Part shown: positions 47,901 to 49,946 of the stretch, one piece after another
Layout: the number at the start of each line of letters is the position of its first letter
Position numbering within the stretch: the first letter of the stretch is position 1
Origin: Symsagittifera roscoffensis
Taxonomy: Eukaryota > Xenacoelomorpha > Acoela > Convolutidae
Reading direction: 5' to 3'
Assembly (NCBI RefSeq): GCF_963678635.1
Contig: NC_087068.1
Location: 53,716,213 to 53,780,212 of the forward strand
Length of the DNA: 64,000 nucleotides
Made by a program: the position numbers and the translations under genes
The notes under the pieces: generated by a model
What the model was told of the DNA's origin: nothing
The model's input: only the letters and a program-made list of their open reading frames with translations
The model's database searches: none

Positions 47901-49946
47901 CACCAGAGAGATTTGAATTTAACTTAGAAATTAGTTGAACTCTCCCGAGTACTTCAGCAGCCGCAATAAACCAGTATACCCTAGATCTATTGAGCCTAGC
48001 AGAGACTAGTTAAACAACCTGAGACTAGATAGTATAAGAGTAAGATTAGGATCGGTATTAGACTAAGAAGTTGCACGAATCTATCCGGCCGAAAATAAGA
48101 TAGCGTGACGAGCAGACGGTGTACCCTATCCGAAATTACTCTATGAGTTATACACTTCGGTCCTAACTCAGTAATTTTTATTATTTTTGAAGCAATACAA
48201 GCTATCGAAACAGCTTCAAAATAAATGAAATTTTTGCTCATTTGAAAGCGTTCCTCGAAGAAGTGTTTGTGAGCTTTTTCGCTTTTTGAAAGAATTGAAG
48301 TTTTTCAAAATTTCATCGCCTGAACACTTCCCTTAAAACATTTGAATTTTTTTGCCTGCCGGTTCTGTCTATGAAAGAATAAGAAACTTTTCCAATCCTC
48401 ATCGCTTTTATAGATTCATGTAAATCACCTGAACGATTTGCTCAGAAAAGATTTGAGACCTGGTATTATCGCAAATCGTTTTACGGAACTAATATTTCGC
48501 AAATCATTTTACGATATGAAATAAATCAAACCAATCAAGTTCTGTTGCTTGAATAATTTGCTGCTTGCTCAATACAGCTAAATTTTTGCGAGCCGATTGA
48601 AAAACGGGGGGCGGGGACTTGCTAGTTCTTGTTTAAATGCTCGACTTTTTTGTGGGAATCCCTCATGCGCGAGAGACTGATAGATTGCGCAAAGATTTTA
48701 ACCAATCGAAGCTCAGTAATCAAACCTTTGAAAGAAATAGACGATAGTTTCAGTCGTTTTTGGACTTTTAAAAAGCGTGAAAATAGTTCCCTTTGCGCAT
48801 GAAAAAAAGCCTCCGACCTTTTTGACGACTAAGTAAGGGTCTTTTCCAGTTTCCCCAACGCCTTTGATTTTTTTTTGAATTTCAAAATATTAAAGTTGAT
48901 TTAAAATGACTTCTTATGCTATAAGCTGCAATTAAAATTGTCAGTTTTAACGGAAATTAACCAATTTTTACAATTTTTCTCACATTCAAAATGCCGTGTG
49001 AAAATAGTTTGAGTTGCTTTATTTTCAGTTTTTACGAGGGGGTTGGGAAACTGTATTTCCATTGTGAAGAAATTAACTATTGTGAACACATTTTTTCTTC
49101 ATTCAATCATAATAACACGTAAGGCTCTAAGAGCGTTGAAAAATTGAAATTTGGGGGGAAAGTGGAAAAGAGCCTTGCTTTGCATTATTTGACCGTCAGT
49201 GTAGCTATATGTTTGTTAGCTCATTACCTCACAATTTATCGTAGAAATTCATAGACTTGAAACACTGAACATGGTACTTCTATCTATTTATTTGGCTCTT
49301 TCCGTTGGAATTCCCTTTCCCAGACTAGGAGAAAAAATACAGTCCTCTTTATGATATTTGTTTAATGGGCTAAAGGTCTGGGCGATAATGCAAACTAGTG
49401 TTTTTTAACCTGTATGAATGACTGGTCGATGAATTTTTTTGCCACTTTTGGCTCAAACTCCGGATGTTCGATTAGCTTCAGAAGCATGTCGTAGACCGAA
49501 CTCAAATGGGGCCACGACTCCTCCAAAATTGGCTCATCTTCGTCCATAAAATCCAACTCACTGTCTTGGCCTGGGTTCATATCTCGGAAAATATTAATTC
49601 TAGAGCAATCGACCACCTCCCTAATTACACGCTCAGTCACAACTCGAGATTTCTGAGTCAAAAGATAATCCACAATGTCGTAAAGAGCGCTTCGCTTTAT
49701 CTCTTTATTCCGAACGTCTAGTGTCGCATCCGAGAAGTCAAACACCCGCTTGCACTGCTGCACCTTCGCGATGAGCGCATCTTCGCGGCGGCTTTCATCT
49801 TCCTGCATAAGCGGCTTGAGGGGGACTAGGTCTTCTTTTTTCTCTCGGTTATAGGAACTGCTCGACTGTTTTTTCACTTTTTTGCTGCGTTTGTTCAAGC
49901 CGTCAATGTCCGCCTGTTCACGTCGCCCCGCCCCGCCCTTGCGCAT
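5852..49946 (-). CDS. PPP2R5 (B56 family): PP2A B56 regulatory subunit, 4 exons
   Basis: This is a B56 (B') regulatory subunit of the trimeric phosphatase PP2A; B56 subunits direct the catalytic dimer to substrates. Exons on the minus strand are 49946-49410, 15693-15466, 14582-13872 and 5998-5852, all joined in phase 0 (539 aa). The chain follows the B56 HEAT-like core in order: EEDEP-type '[15 protein letters not shown]' in exon 1, '[17 protein letters not shown]' and '[17 protein letters not shown]' in exon 2, and '[14 protein letters not shown]' in exon 3. The exon 2 segments line the pocket that binds LxxIxE motifs in B56 proteins and look conserved. The N-terminus and much of the core are unusually diverged. 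The C-terminal ~95 residues (end of exon 3 plus exon 4) are Gly/Ser/Arg/His-rich. Intron 1 (49409-15694) is 33.7 kb, intron 2 is GA-AG, and intron 3 carries gypsy-1. The start is the first ATG of exon 1; an upstream 5' exon cannot be excluded. Confidence 0.88.
6010..6125. repeat. palindromic 16-bp minisatellite
   Basis: About five units of gttgtttttaaaaacc are bounded on both sides by 'ttaagtgaggta(g/a)ttata'. The core GTTTTTAAAAAC is self-complementary. It lies in B56 intron 3, immediately upstream (minus sense) of the exon 4 acceptor. Confidence 0.85.
6225..6532 (-). repeat. gypsy-1 3' LTR
   Basis: A 308-bp copy of the LTR, TG...CA. Compared with 13535-13861 it lacks about 19 bp (beside 'cctacgataa') and differs at roughly six other positions. 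The adjoining 6533-6550 reads, on the minus strand, as a purine-rich tract (CGCGGGGAA) just before the LTR, as expected for the polypurine tract. Confidence 0.92.
6533..7287 (-). other. gypsy-1 untranslated 3' interior
   Basis: The stretch between the last ORF of gypsy-1 and its 3' LTR. I see no gene in it. It belongs to the retroelement transcript. Confidence 0.6.
7288..8454 (-). pseudogene. gypsy-1 3' accessory ORF, broken
   Basis: Three overlapping minus-strand frames (8454-8236, 8294-7863, 7866-7288) together form a Ser/Thr/Pro-rich, acidic tail after integrase. It corresponds to 25559-26953 of gypsy-2. Short conserved features are a KKVKF box (KKVHF in gypsy-2) and hydrophobic-acidic stretches 'VDLVDLTTL' and '[12 protein letters not shown]' that resemble SUMO-interacting motifs. 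No enzymatic domain is seen. Two frame changes show that this copy is dead. Confidence 0.55.
8673..9302 (-). pseudogene. gypsy-1 integrase, C-terminal part
   Basis: This follows 9357-10772 in the same frame after a single in-frame stop. It opens with '[18 protein letters not shown]', which contains the third (Glu) residue of the D,D,E integrase active site, then runs through the usual '[12 protein letters not shown]' segment. The acidic and Ser-rich region after it has no recognisable chromodomain or GPY/F box. The protein belongs with the upstream integrase fragment. Confidence 0.8.
9357..10772 (-). pseudogene. gypsy-1 RNase H end, spacer, integrase N-terminus
   Basis: The minus-strand frame starts within RNase H ('[19 protein letters not shown]', then 'LTDHKALI' with its Asp). 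After a long low-complexity spacer it enters integrase: the HHCC zinc region ('[10 protein letters not shown]', '[10 protein letters not shown]'), then the core with 'MELDFAV' and 'IRTDQ', the first two Asp of the D,D,E triad. A stop directly after TDQ interrupts the core. A frameshift near 10772-10900 separates it from the RT. Confidence 0.85.
10901..11371 (-). pseudogene. gypsy-1 reverse transcriptase, palm and thumb
   Basis: The frame begins at '[12 protein letters not shown]' and contains the RT active-site box as CYLDDILIA, then the 'WLGFKI' and '[13 protein letters not shown]' segments typical of Ty3/gypsy RT. It is displaced in frame from both neighbours (11416-13425 and 9357-10772). 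The upstream half of RT motif A lies in the preceding frame. Confidence 0.85.
11416..13425 (-). pseudogene. gypsy-1 Gag, protease and RT N-terminus
   Basis: A 669-codon frame. The first ~230 residues are the gag capsid region. Two zinc knuckles follow ('[16 protein letters not shown]' and '[14 protein letters not shown]'), then an aspartic protease region reading [11 protein letters not shown], where the usual D-S/T-G is D-S-A, then fingers and motif A of RT. Motif A reads [13 protein letters not shown]: the first catalytic Asp has become His (gypsy-2 keeps [10 protein letters not shown]). The true gag start lies upstream at the LTR/PBS junction (about 13536), separated by a frameshift in a T-run. 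Confidence 0.88.
13517..13534 (-). promoter_or_regulatory. gypsy-1 primer binding site and gag start
   Basis: Directly inside the 5' LTR the minus strand reads TGGCGCAGTCTAACGAATC, complementary to a tRNA 3' end GACTGCGCCA. A tRNA-Ser primer is likely by analogy with insect elements, but I cannot confirm it. The LTR ends in CA, so CA|TGG creates an ATG that opens a frame M-A-Q-S. Confidence 0.75.
13535..13861 (-). repeat. gypsy-1 5' LTR
   Basis: A 327-bp LTR, TG...CA, starting (minus sense) TGTAAAATG. It is nearly the same as 6225-6532 apart from one ~19-bp indel and a few substitutions. The TTGCC target duplication adjoins it. Confidence 0.92.
13872..14582 (-). CDS. PPP2R5 (B56 family): PP2A-B56 exon 3
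   Basis: The acceptor is CCTAG (14587-14583), the donor GTAAGG (13871-13866). The exon encodes 237 residues: [15 protein letters not shown] through the B56 repeats 'LVPLYH'-like '[16 protein letters not shown]', ending in a Gly/His/Ser/Lys-rich tail that starts near '[12 protein letters not shown]'. It is the last exon with recognisable B56 homology. Gypsy-1 begins ten bases beyond its 3' end, so the donor itself is intact. Confidence 0.9.
14654..15045. mobile_element. hAT-like MITE (392 bp)
   Basis: Termini CAGGGGCGGATCTAGGATTTT and AAAATCCGCCACTG form imperfect inverted repeats, flanked by a perfect 8-bp duplication ATTTAAGA (14646-14653, 15046-15053). CAG termini and an 8-bp duplication are hallmarks of hAT elements. 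No transposase is present. Related copies are at 51442-52245 and 58065-58450. It lies in B56 intron 2. Confidence 0.88.
15097..15315. mobile_element. GGCTCTTTTCC MITE, family C copy
   Basis: A 219-bp element with inverted termini GGCTTTTTTCCAGTCCCCCC and GGGAAACTGGAAAAGAGCC. The flanks match at 7 of 8 bases (aaaaaatc / aaaaactc). The interior resembles 48838-49174 ('aaaatggcttttcatgttataaactgca'). It is non-autonomous, in B56 intron 2. Confidence 0.75.
15466..15693 (-). CDS. PPP2R5 (B56 family): PP2A-B56 exon 2
   Basis: The acceptor is TTTCAG (15699-15694). Seventy-six codons read [16 protein letters not shown] through NGFALPLKQ. This is the best conserved part of the protein and includes segments that form the LxxIxE-binding groove in B56. 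After CAG the intron starts GAATGG. The first downstream GT would give a frame with a stop and would spoil the match, while joining CAG to GAACAC of exon 3 gives PLKQ|EHVDF as in other B56 proteins. Hence intron 2 is called GA-AG. Confidence 0.92.
15780..16289. mobile_element. Tc1/mariner-like MITE, copy 1
   Basis: It starts CACTAGCGGACAAAATTCAG next to TA and ends near TTTTGTCCACTTAAGTAG; the right end is degenerate. Internal words ('gagcaaatgatcag', 'ggattacatta') recur in the element split across 16305-16608 and 19137-19425. TA flanks and CACTAG-type ends suggest a Tc1/mariner-related non-autonomous element. Confidence 0.55.
16747..17470 (-). pseudogene. BEL/Pao RNase H fragment
   Basis: The minus-strand frame reads [15 protein letters not shown], then '[16 protein letters not shown]' and '[15 protein letters not shown]', then '[15 protein letters not shown]'. 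These are the standard BEL/Pao RNase H motifs with catalytic Asp, Glu and Asp in place, followed by the usual 'NPADxxTRG' block. There is no RT upstream and no integrase downstream. The open frame continues leftward into the direct repeat and, upstream, into antisense of gag, so the extra residues at the ORF start are not protein of this family. Confidence 0.88.
17490..17943 (+). pseudogene. BEL/Pao Gag C-terminal fragment
   Basis: The plus-strand frame covers the end of BEL Gag, with the Cys/His region '[19 protein letters not shown]' and '[15 protein letters not shown]', typical of BEL/Pao nucleocapsid. The N-terminal gag domain is missing and is replaced by the inverted RNase H piece. A stop at 17941-17943 precedes the protease frame. 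Confidence 0.85.
17956..19002 (+). pseudogene. BEL/Pao protease and RT-entry fragment
   Basis: A 348-codon frame with the BEL protease domain ('[15 protein letters not shown]', where D-N-C stands for the usual D-S/T-G), the 'LLGVDDFW' and '[14 protein letters not shown]' signatures, 'FWKVEGSG', and the run-in to RT '[16 protein letters not shown]'. It is cut off by the right direct repeat exactly where RT should begin, so no polymerase is encoded. Confidence 0.88.
19428..20292. other. B56 intron 1 sequence
   Basis: AT-rich intronic DNA between the mariner-like element and gypsy-2. An 87-codon open frame at 19622-19885 has no family resemblance, splice signals or repeat match. I see no gene. 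Confidence 0.5.
20298..20582 (+). repeat. gypsy-2 5' LTR
   Basis: A 285-bp LTR, TGTGGTACGG...CACTTCACA. It differs from 27153-27437 by about four substitutions (near 'ttcgttgtc' and 'gaattaattcttgttttac'). Confidence 0.95.
20581..20600 (+). promoter_or_regulatory. gypsy-2 primer binding site with embedded gag ATG
   Basis: TGGCGCAGCCAGCAGTTTCG follows the LTR without a gap. The junction CA|TGG makes an ATG at 20582-20584, within the same arrangement seen in gypsy-1 (M-A-Q-). The frame opened by this ATG is displaced from the main gag frame at 20705 by a frame change, as in gypsy-1. Confidence 0.75.
20705..22003 (+). pseudogene. gypsy-2 Gag and protease
   Basis: A 432-codon frame: capsid region (to about residue 225), zinc knuckles around residues 280-320 ('[16 protein letters not shown]' and '[14 protein letters not shown]'), an acidic linker, and an aspartic protease with an intact [12 protein letters not shown] near the end. 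A TAA at 22001-22003 closes it. The same frame reopens at once and continues through RT, so the stop is a lesion or a readthrough site. No Met codon marks the frame start; the gag start is at the PBS. Confidence 0.88.
22022..22750 (+). pseudogene. gypsy-2 protease end and RT fingers
   Basis: In frame with 20705-22003. It contains '[16 protein letters not shown]' of the protease C-terminal part, then 'VPVHIQDKV', '[19 protein letters not shown]' and motif A '[15 protein letters not shown]' with the catalytic Asp present. A TGA at 22748-22750 interrupts the RT just after 'YRFKTGFY', where related elements have the 'PFGL' box. Confidence 0.87.
22760..24307 (+). pseudogene. gypsy-2 RT palm/thumb and RNase H
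   Basis: In frame with the preceding segment. [13 protein letters not shown] at about 22820 is the RT active-site box, followed by '[10 protein letters not shown]' and '[17 protein letters not shown]', then RNase H ('[16 protein letters not shown]', '[11 protein letters not shown]', 'LTDHKAII', '[17 protein letters not shown]'). After about 24090 the frame becomes strongly hydrophobic ('[18 protein letters not shown]') and Trp/Cys-rich, unlike the corresponding spacer of gypsy-1. This suggests a frame change or foreign insert before integrase. Confidence 0.87.
24270..24926 (+). pseudogene. gypsy-2 integrase zinc domain
   Basis: The frame is shifted relative to RNase H. An Arg/Asn/Ser-rich stretch leads into '[28 protein letters not shown]', the HH part of the HHCC zinc domain. 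A TAA at 24924-24926 cuts it. The CC part (LCKDCPQC) lies immediately after the stop in the same frame. A T/C-rich tract ending in CAG just before 24291 could be read as a splice acceptor. Confidence 0.8.
24969..25328 (+). pseudogene. gypsy-2 integrase catalytic core, first half
   Basis: In frame with 24270-24926. It carries '[19 protein letters not shown]' with the first catalytic Asp, '[15 protein letters not shown]', and '[10 protein letters not shown]' with the second. A frame change near 25262-25328 separates it from the Glu-bearing part. Confidence 0.85.
25262..25555 (+). pseudogene. gypsy-2 integrase catalytic core, second half
   Basis: Contains '[20 protein letters not shown]', with the catalytic Glu, and '[18 protein letters not shown]'. 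A TAA at 25553-25555 separates it from the 3' accessory ORF, which continues in the same frame. Confidence 0.84.
25559..26953 (+). pseudogene. gypsy-2 3' accessory ORF
   Basis: A 464-codon Ser/Pro/Thr-rich frame running on from integrase and counterpart of 7288-8454 in gypsy-1. After ~200 residues with some basic segments ('[18 protein letters not shown]') come '[12 protein letters not shown]' and '[12 protein letters not shown]', both of the hydrophobic-acidic form of SUMO-interacting motifs, and '[12 protein letters not shown]', matching KKVKF in gypsy-1. No known domain is recognised. It is either an integrase tail or a separate protein. No ATG marks its start. Confidence 0.55.
27141..27152 (+). 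promoter_or_regulatory. gypsy-2 polypurine tract
   Basis: gagagggggaaa directly precedes the 3' LTR, the expected plus-strand primer for reverse transcription. Confidence 0.85.
27153..27437 (+). repeat. gypsy-2 3' LTR
   Basis: A 285-bp copy of the LTR followed by the ATGTT target duplication at 27438-27442. Confidence 0.95.
27443..28130. other. B56 intron 1 sequence
   Basis: AT-rich intronic DNA with no gene, RNA or clear repeat that I can identify. Confidence 0.5.
28131..29259. repeat. degenerate tandem array interrupted by a MITE
   Basis: The roughly 90-bp unit ('gccgattctctttatgaaataactgaaa', 'tttcatcgcttgaacaccttgctaagaaa') recurs about ten times. The array is interrupted by the MITE at 28453-28669 and then by the 18.9-kb ERV. 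It resumes at 48175-48600, showing that the ERV landed within it. Confidence 0.6.
28453..28669. mobile_element. GGCTCTTTTCC MITE, family A copy 1
   Basis: A 217-bp element with inverted termini GGCTCTTTTCCAGTTCCCCC and GGGGGAACTGGAAAAGAGCC, flanked by the perfect 8-bp duplication GCCAGTTC (28445-28452, 28670-28677). The interior matches 52548-52768 in reverse orientation, including 'tacagcgtaacatcacgc'. No coding capacity. Confidence 0.92.
29264..29673 (+). repeat. ERV 5' LTR
   Basis: A 410-bp LTR, TGGAACCTG...CTAACTCA. It includes a perfect 13-bp inverted repeat with a 2-nt loop (29379-29391 and 29394-29406) and an AATAAA at about 29468. It differs from the 3' LTR only at one T/C position near 29643. 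Confidence 0.95.
29379..29406 (+). promoter_or_regulatory. perfect hairpin in the ERV LTR
   Basis: GTGCTGAAATTAC, TT, then GTAATTTCAGCAC: a 13-bp perfect stem with a two-base loop, repeated at 47876-47903 in the 3' LTR. Its role is unknown; it may act as DNA (protein site) or RNA (structure near the 5' or 3' end). Confidence 0.6.
29676..29693 (+). promoter_or_regulatory. ERV primer binding site (putative)
   Basis: TGGTGCGACCATAAGTCTC begins two bases after the LTR and would pair with a tRNA ending GGTCGCACCA. The tRNA identity cannot be told from here. Confidence 0.6.
29761..29994 (+). CDS. ERV leader ORF, 77 aa
   Basis: The first ATG-initiated frame of the element, 88 bases after the LTR. 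It encodes a small Arg-rich protein ('[18 protein letters not shown]') with no family I recognise. It could be a genuine small protein, an upstream ORF that tunes gag translation, or the first coding exon of spliced subgenomic mRNAs that supply an ATG to downstream frames such as 40627-41760. Support is only its position and arginine content. Confidence 0.3.
   Translation: MLYDNNLIEMSLRLNRSEPIFRTITELPGIGRRPRTRDDIRQSRNLPYSYMIVRQKPEQTFVFRILLAMNLDFHLQT
30300..30420 (+). promoter_or_regulatory. duplicated hairpin in the ERV leader
   Basis: Two near-identical blocks, 'gatcatcaaggcttatccttggatc' type, lie about 60 bases apart (around 30321 and 30381). Each can fold as GATC-(at)-CAAGG pairing with CCTTGGATC. 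Tandem stem-loops in an untranslated retroviral leader are typical of packaging or dimerisation signals; that role here is inference. The rest of the 29995-30923 leader has no ORF. Confidence 0.45.
30924..31391 (+). CDS. ERV ORF-B, 155-aa basic protein overlapping the gag start
   Basis: An ATG-initiated frame of 155 codons that ends 26 bases past the gag ATG (31366), in another frame. It has two basic clusters ('[22 protein letters not shown]' region, residues ~33-55, and '[14 protein letters not shown]', ~108-121) separated by an acidic/Ser segment ('[14 protein letters not shown]'). Such a layout suits an RNA- or DNA-binding, nucleus-targeted regulator, comparable in position rather than sequence to regulatory proteins of complex retroviruses. 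I recognise no family. Alternatives are an upstream ORF or a gag leader extension. Its length in a young element and its overlap with gag argue that it is expressed. Confidence 0.5.
   Translation: MSFKNLGNKQTIVLHNCEINNKKYDLVITPHTQTVGYIRTKRQTLKRKILTKQRQITRKRFSKNRNAFSESETNSLDELYKLKESIDKNCPIHDQLYFSDSETTSNSSKRGKRRIKKQYKHKLVHLYNWNQPIRHIDNYILTVIERKNELNAHPR
31366..39609 (+). CDS. gag-pol: ERV gag-pol, two in-frame stops
   Basis: The main uninterrupted part is 31957-39117 (2386 codons). The same frame is open upstream to an ATG at 31366 except for a TAG at 31519-31521, and downstream to a TAA at 39607-39609 except for the TGA at 39115-39117. Along the frame: a disordered Gln/Pro/Asn-rich N-terminus; gag capsid region (~33170-33700); a CCHC knuckle '[14 protein letters not shown]' (~33892-33935); a long Asn/Ser/Arg-rich tract (34030-34575); protease '[10 protein letters not shown]' (35052); RT with TYLDDVFM (36577-36588); RNase H '[14 protein letters not shown]' (37018); integrase HHCC (~38110-38250) and core Asp/Asp/Glu at 38329, 38509 and 38617. 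Past the TGA a 'RKGPYQII' segment is the GPY/F-type integrase tail. Gag and Pol share one frame with no frameshift site. Catalytic residues all look intact. Confidence 0.9.
34030..34575 (+). other. Asn/Arg/Ser-rich tract in ERV Gag
   Basis: About 180 residues after the zinc knuckle consist largely of N, S, R and Y in loose repeats ('[19 protein letters not shown]'). The composition is prion-like and RG/RS-like: positively charged, low in hydrophobic residues. It may bind genomic RNA or drive condensation. It separates Gag from protease. Confidence 0.8.
39610..40203 (+). other. ERV region between pol and the small ORFs
   Basis: An A/C-rich stretch with no long ORF. It contains short direct repeats ('tttagcctaaagta' at about 39960 and 39993; 'aattgccccaaacaa'-like at about 40082 and 40156). 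It could hold splice acceptors or an internal control region for the downstream genes. Confidence 0.45.
40204..40419 (+). CDS. ERV ORF-C, 71-aa membrane miniprotein
   Basis: ATG-initiated, 71 codons. A hydrophobic core rich in Phe/Ile/Leu spans residues ~18-58 ('[19 protein letters not shown]'), enough for one long or two short membrane passes, with charged ends. It ends ten bases before the next small ORF. No homologue is recognised. A tiny integral membrane protein suggests a viroporin-like or envelope-accessory role, but this is inference. An AT-rich sequence can also yield hydrophobic chance ORFs, so expression is uncertain. Confidence 0.4.
   Translation: MLFYQTVTKIITNLKQFFTILETFIIFLFDILESFLILLIIFCNIFLIFYTIFELFLQLSKTLDYIHRYDL
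40430..40606 (+). CDS. ERV ORF-D, 58-aa membrane miniprotein
   Basis: An ATG at 40430 and stop TAA at 40604-40606. Two hydrophobic segments (residues ~10-28, '[19 protein letters not shown]', and ~37-50, '[14 protein letters not shown]') are separated by a basic/Cys loop 'CKCIKKA' and followed by 'EEYFNKH'. This resembles a helical hairpin membrane protein with its own start and stop. It lies between ORF-C and the ATG-less frame. Family unknown. Two adjacent independent hydrophobic ORFs are less likely to be chance than one. Confidence 0.42.
   Translation: MIRTIFSRTDIFLLFVIFITFLSSLILTICKCIKKAIITFALATILLILFLEEYFNKH
40627..41760 (+). CDS. ERV ORF-E, 378-codon open frame without ATG
   Basis: The frame is open from just after a TAG at 40624-40626 to the TAA at 41758-41760, and no ATG occurs in it. 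The first ~250 residues are Ser/Pro/Thr/Gln-rich ('[17 protein letters not shown]'). The last ~110 look like a compact domain ending '[18 protein letters not shown]'. It overlaps the env start by 13 bases in another frame. The upstream 'ttttcaataaaagaatag|acc' could be a splice acceptor, so translation would need a spliced 5' exon carrying an ATG, or a non-AUG start. A chance 1.1-kb open frame in AT-rich DNA is very unlikely. I recognise no homologue. Confidence 0.6.
   Translation, partial: TKKLSKIATQKSPSQSSPTSSQDNPTTPSTTNNPQTSTRISFQDNPYTFEERHARLSEPLEPAQRQAPLSEPTYNLYPTLPQELSRLRNPSQNQNTVEINRQIIHPRRNKNFLTPRVHFDIHQSPSQNTPENPIGILPETPTLLSQRSTSSLPSDYLGSTPTSEQIRENPFNPPNQASRLPYWTTHSFTQGELNLVNDPIDISTDTTTSSSLPETLSLPSTPSISQISPPPFNLNFPNNLDARYREQSSTNIPLRLDWNTFTAPPPLFGQHLESNRLHNWALNRLQYRQDIHDDIRDPNIQILQQNSLQLKFEITVKLNNITQHPYPLNPPNITAQSLPPPFITTEVIYKYDRYTKNTIGYITFYNPYSGLSYTCIF
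41748..44363 (+). CDS. env: ERV env-like membrane glycoprotein, 871 aa
   Basis: It begins with a signal peptide ([18 protein letters not shown], cleavage near residue 19). A large Cys-containing ectodomain follows, with N-glycosylation sequons (for example 'LNIT', 'MNNT'). A membrane anchor lies at about residues 698-735 ('[18 protein letters not shown]' and on), a second hydrophobic patch follows ('[15 protein letters not shown]'), and then a ~110-residue Pro/His/Asn-rich tail. Position and topology define it as env. The early pattern 'YDCEENEQ...C' and the [10 protein letters not shown] anchor recall the class III-like glycoproteins of chuviruses and env genes derived from them, rather than the baculovirus-F type of insect errantiviruses. 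This is a weak resemblance from memory. The frame is intact. ORF-E overlaps its start and ORF-F its stop. Confidence 0.75.
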   Translation: MYILKILIFLQLLFLVISNQNINPSPRTGPQDLLVTHYDCEENEQKTLHKYAINQVSQCETEPQAIETTNVIATLYSKARATTVIGYKFTATFSEKKVHCSQVSNGNKNRLDHESFYQSNIERLLHLNPEDCKNELLRLNITKNKNTDRNLVYFQFFSDSVHQAELERYQGHIKLDEKYPYNGAHGRLTYDIHDKHWIPHIGINDPSNCKADTKNKGYQEIMLFDWKIQLEKIQLTRDLSDNTMIYQGIRLPCKNDQGYCDPTTRTQATIVWLPEDTCTTFQVAKIHARMIKFHEKYFIQSIPYEHVNPLRKISSNFRNIHNIENKLTRFQIYQETELACKYRNPLHKTQYSEILVEYENGFDMTTGKIKVDPYATSHPLNEGTSYIPVNFQKNTGQPGGHLKPQNDQSTRLQELSLMNNTYFGNIHYDIHLDMKLDYTISRIFQEMSLSELETLHQLCELEKTQILQSLALAVLKIPYAGYLLSGNRSNFLDYEGNILWFYTCTKKVSPLYVFEDKRCYKRIPIFYKNKVHFVDTLSRRTYFWDTAVPCGSENSHNVVQLNPDEDKYYLLTPYPTLMQSLKKFSPESIRAIARNPNIDLQSIGIYSKSDIQHHIRTQQFQELLTQMDTIQRQSIDQNLRKLAETAGFADIYTQDYSGYFKDIKDYIYLNGEKYRPQDISPINIFSFVTLKNEILDFLGWPYYILEKLTILYAMFNFIGFLFSLLKGIYNTCAIHTQVNRQASVARILFAGFFGIFSTSINKILLDAQIKEYNTKIATRQNTYDEEHNNADTTPTAPQLPPLPHNHPLSLVPRNFRNLAITHNNFRPTISQSPIQHIMPHHSQDENTYEQIIEQPHTTAFQSQNNNFFSPR
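44360..46168 (+). CDS. ERV ORF-F, 602-aa protein coupled to env
   Basis: Its ATG overlaps the env stop as ATGA (44360-44363), a layout that permits termination-reinitiation. Residues 1-200 are Ser/Thr/Pro/Asn-rich and presumably disordered. Residues ~200-602 have normal composition with many aromatic and His residues ('[18 protein letters not shown]', '[18 protein letters not shown]'). No signal peptide or membrane segment is seen, so it would be cytosolic or nuclear. Like ORF-E it pairs a Ser/Pro-rich N-terminus with a compact C-terminus. I recognise no family. An intact 1.8-kb frame in a young element indicates a real gene with an unknown role in the element's life cycle. Confidence 0.65.
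   Translation: MSRQLGSLHRSNSHPTNLTTPIPIIPLFAFPPPDFPSSNVTSGMNSDTNSHISVLYSISQLNNPNIETPDEFADSEPSPSNNFHTNPLNFSQPPFQPILPNNPDPTNSTPSYASQVTPTYSSLHSNQSSHSSDTPRISPELDNFITLQQQSYHLDTPTINQISSTIDSSNPPTPTPSSIYTDSLAPSSTTTVSSLSTNRAYRTFKRKFPNHPFPAKPGTAREYINHPQHTNTNEFLVITLPSFPQYTLNTPHDTNETRNFVDEYVLMPTLPWTSYYHFTNPLCLPLSNTHIDIERNMDMLYRLTTPLTPRQFTYIGYKKSLKTHTAPRANEYTLEYYDHNIIRTNQDQFLDDDRFANPQITEKFFIKTPYVFTLNIFDRKFDHIVSEALTDTQAYESFKERFQIFSLTFHFLAPHERDLHCSHDIMLRTKQTHTYTYYRFIQNHFDLHTPSRQPHHRFQFINSKYTSPFFLNFTYCIKDTNLHGILRNYDPITQMYIFCPITKTFNAEESRPFLIPHEFVQPIEIPILEFIHNTKFNHKLYNLIQNTSYEFAVGTEELTTIKALQLLWPLLQTKNIIRILAKLLTTSDLIHHIFPHGFFPDD
46169..46249 (+). promoter_or_regulatory. possible 3' UTR intron after ORF-F
   Basis: One base after the ORF-F stop the sequence reads CAG|GTAAGTATG, a near-perfect 5' splice site. 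A pyrimidine tract 'ttttctttag' ends at about 46247. Use of both would remove a ~75-base intron just behind the stop codon. Alternatively the donor joins a more distant acceptor. Confidence 0.4.
46250..47231 (+). other. ERV 3' non-coding region
   Basis: No convincing gene. It contains 'ccagtttaaaactgg', a palindrome near 46794, and two copies of 'ggcctaacccacc' (about 47022 and 47064). An 80-codon Lys-rich plus-strand frame (46821-47063) has no other support. Confidence 0.4.
47232..47708 (-). CDS. antisense ORF near the ERV 3' LTR, 158 aa
   Basis: A minus-strand ATG frame lying wholly inside the element and pointing inward from the 3' LTR. A hydrophobic N-terminus ('[14 protein letters not shown]') suggests a signal peptide, and later residues include 'CDCGRHIDC'. 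Base composition here is visibly less A/C-skewed than the rest of the element. The frame could be a captured host sequence, an antisense gene driven from the 3' LTR (position like that of antisense genes of some retroviruses), or chance. No family is recognised. Confidence 0.3.
   Translation of the reverse strand: MDDGRWYLANILFLLGFLIREVPDSIIVSSQDNDWVFATNSNLISEWLAMSGFSVSLVRTSLCLTLSGNGVEIVRGGDAWLLGSVRILEHRGGHWSSSMKSFSAKSSRTLNPLSCDCGRHIDCSWPFFLECSRVVLSLDVRPWCCILIYVLHNVIYIL
47761..48170 (+). repeat. ERV 3' LTR
   Basis: A 410-bp copy, preceded by 'cccggatggg' as a weak polypurine tract and followed by the target duplication GTAA (48171-48174). Confidence 0.95.
48175..48600. repeat. degenerate tandem array, right part
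   Basis: Continuation of the array at 28131-29259 beyond the ERV, with the same 'aatttcatcgcctgaacacttcccttaaaa' and 'gccggttctgtctatgaaagaa' words. Confidence 0.55.
48838..49174. mobile_element. GGCTCTTTTCC MITE, family C, diverged or composite
   Basis: The left end 'ggtcttttccagtttcccc' and the right end 'ggggggaaagtggaaaagagcc' are inverted. The interior matches 15097-15315 ('aaaatgacttcttatgctataagctgca') up to an internal 'gggttgggaaactg', which looks like an older terminus. No clear target duplication is visible. Confidence 0.5.
49410..49946 (-). CDS. PPP2R5 (B56 family): PP2A-B56 exon 1
   Basis: 179 codons from the ATG at 49946 to a canonical donor CAG|GTTAAA. A basic, Ser-rich N-terminus ('[19 protein letters not shown]', possibly a nuclear targeting stretch) is followed by the start of the B56 core: '[15 protein letters not shown]', '[16 protein letters not shown]', '[14 protein letters not shown]' and 'KFIDQSFIQ'. 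The last codon joins ELLRV of exon 2. Divergence from other animals is high, but order and spacing fit. Confidence 0.88.
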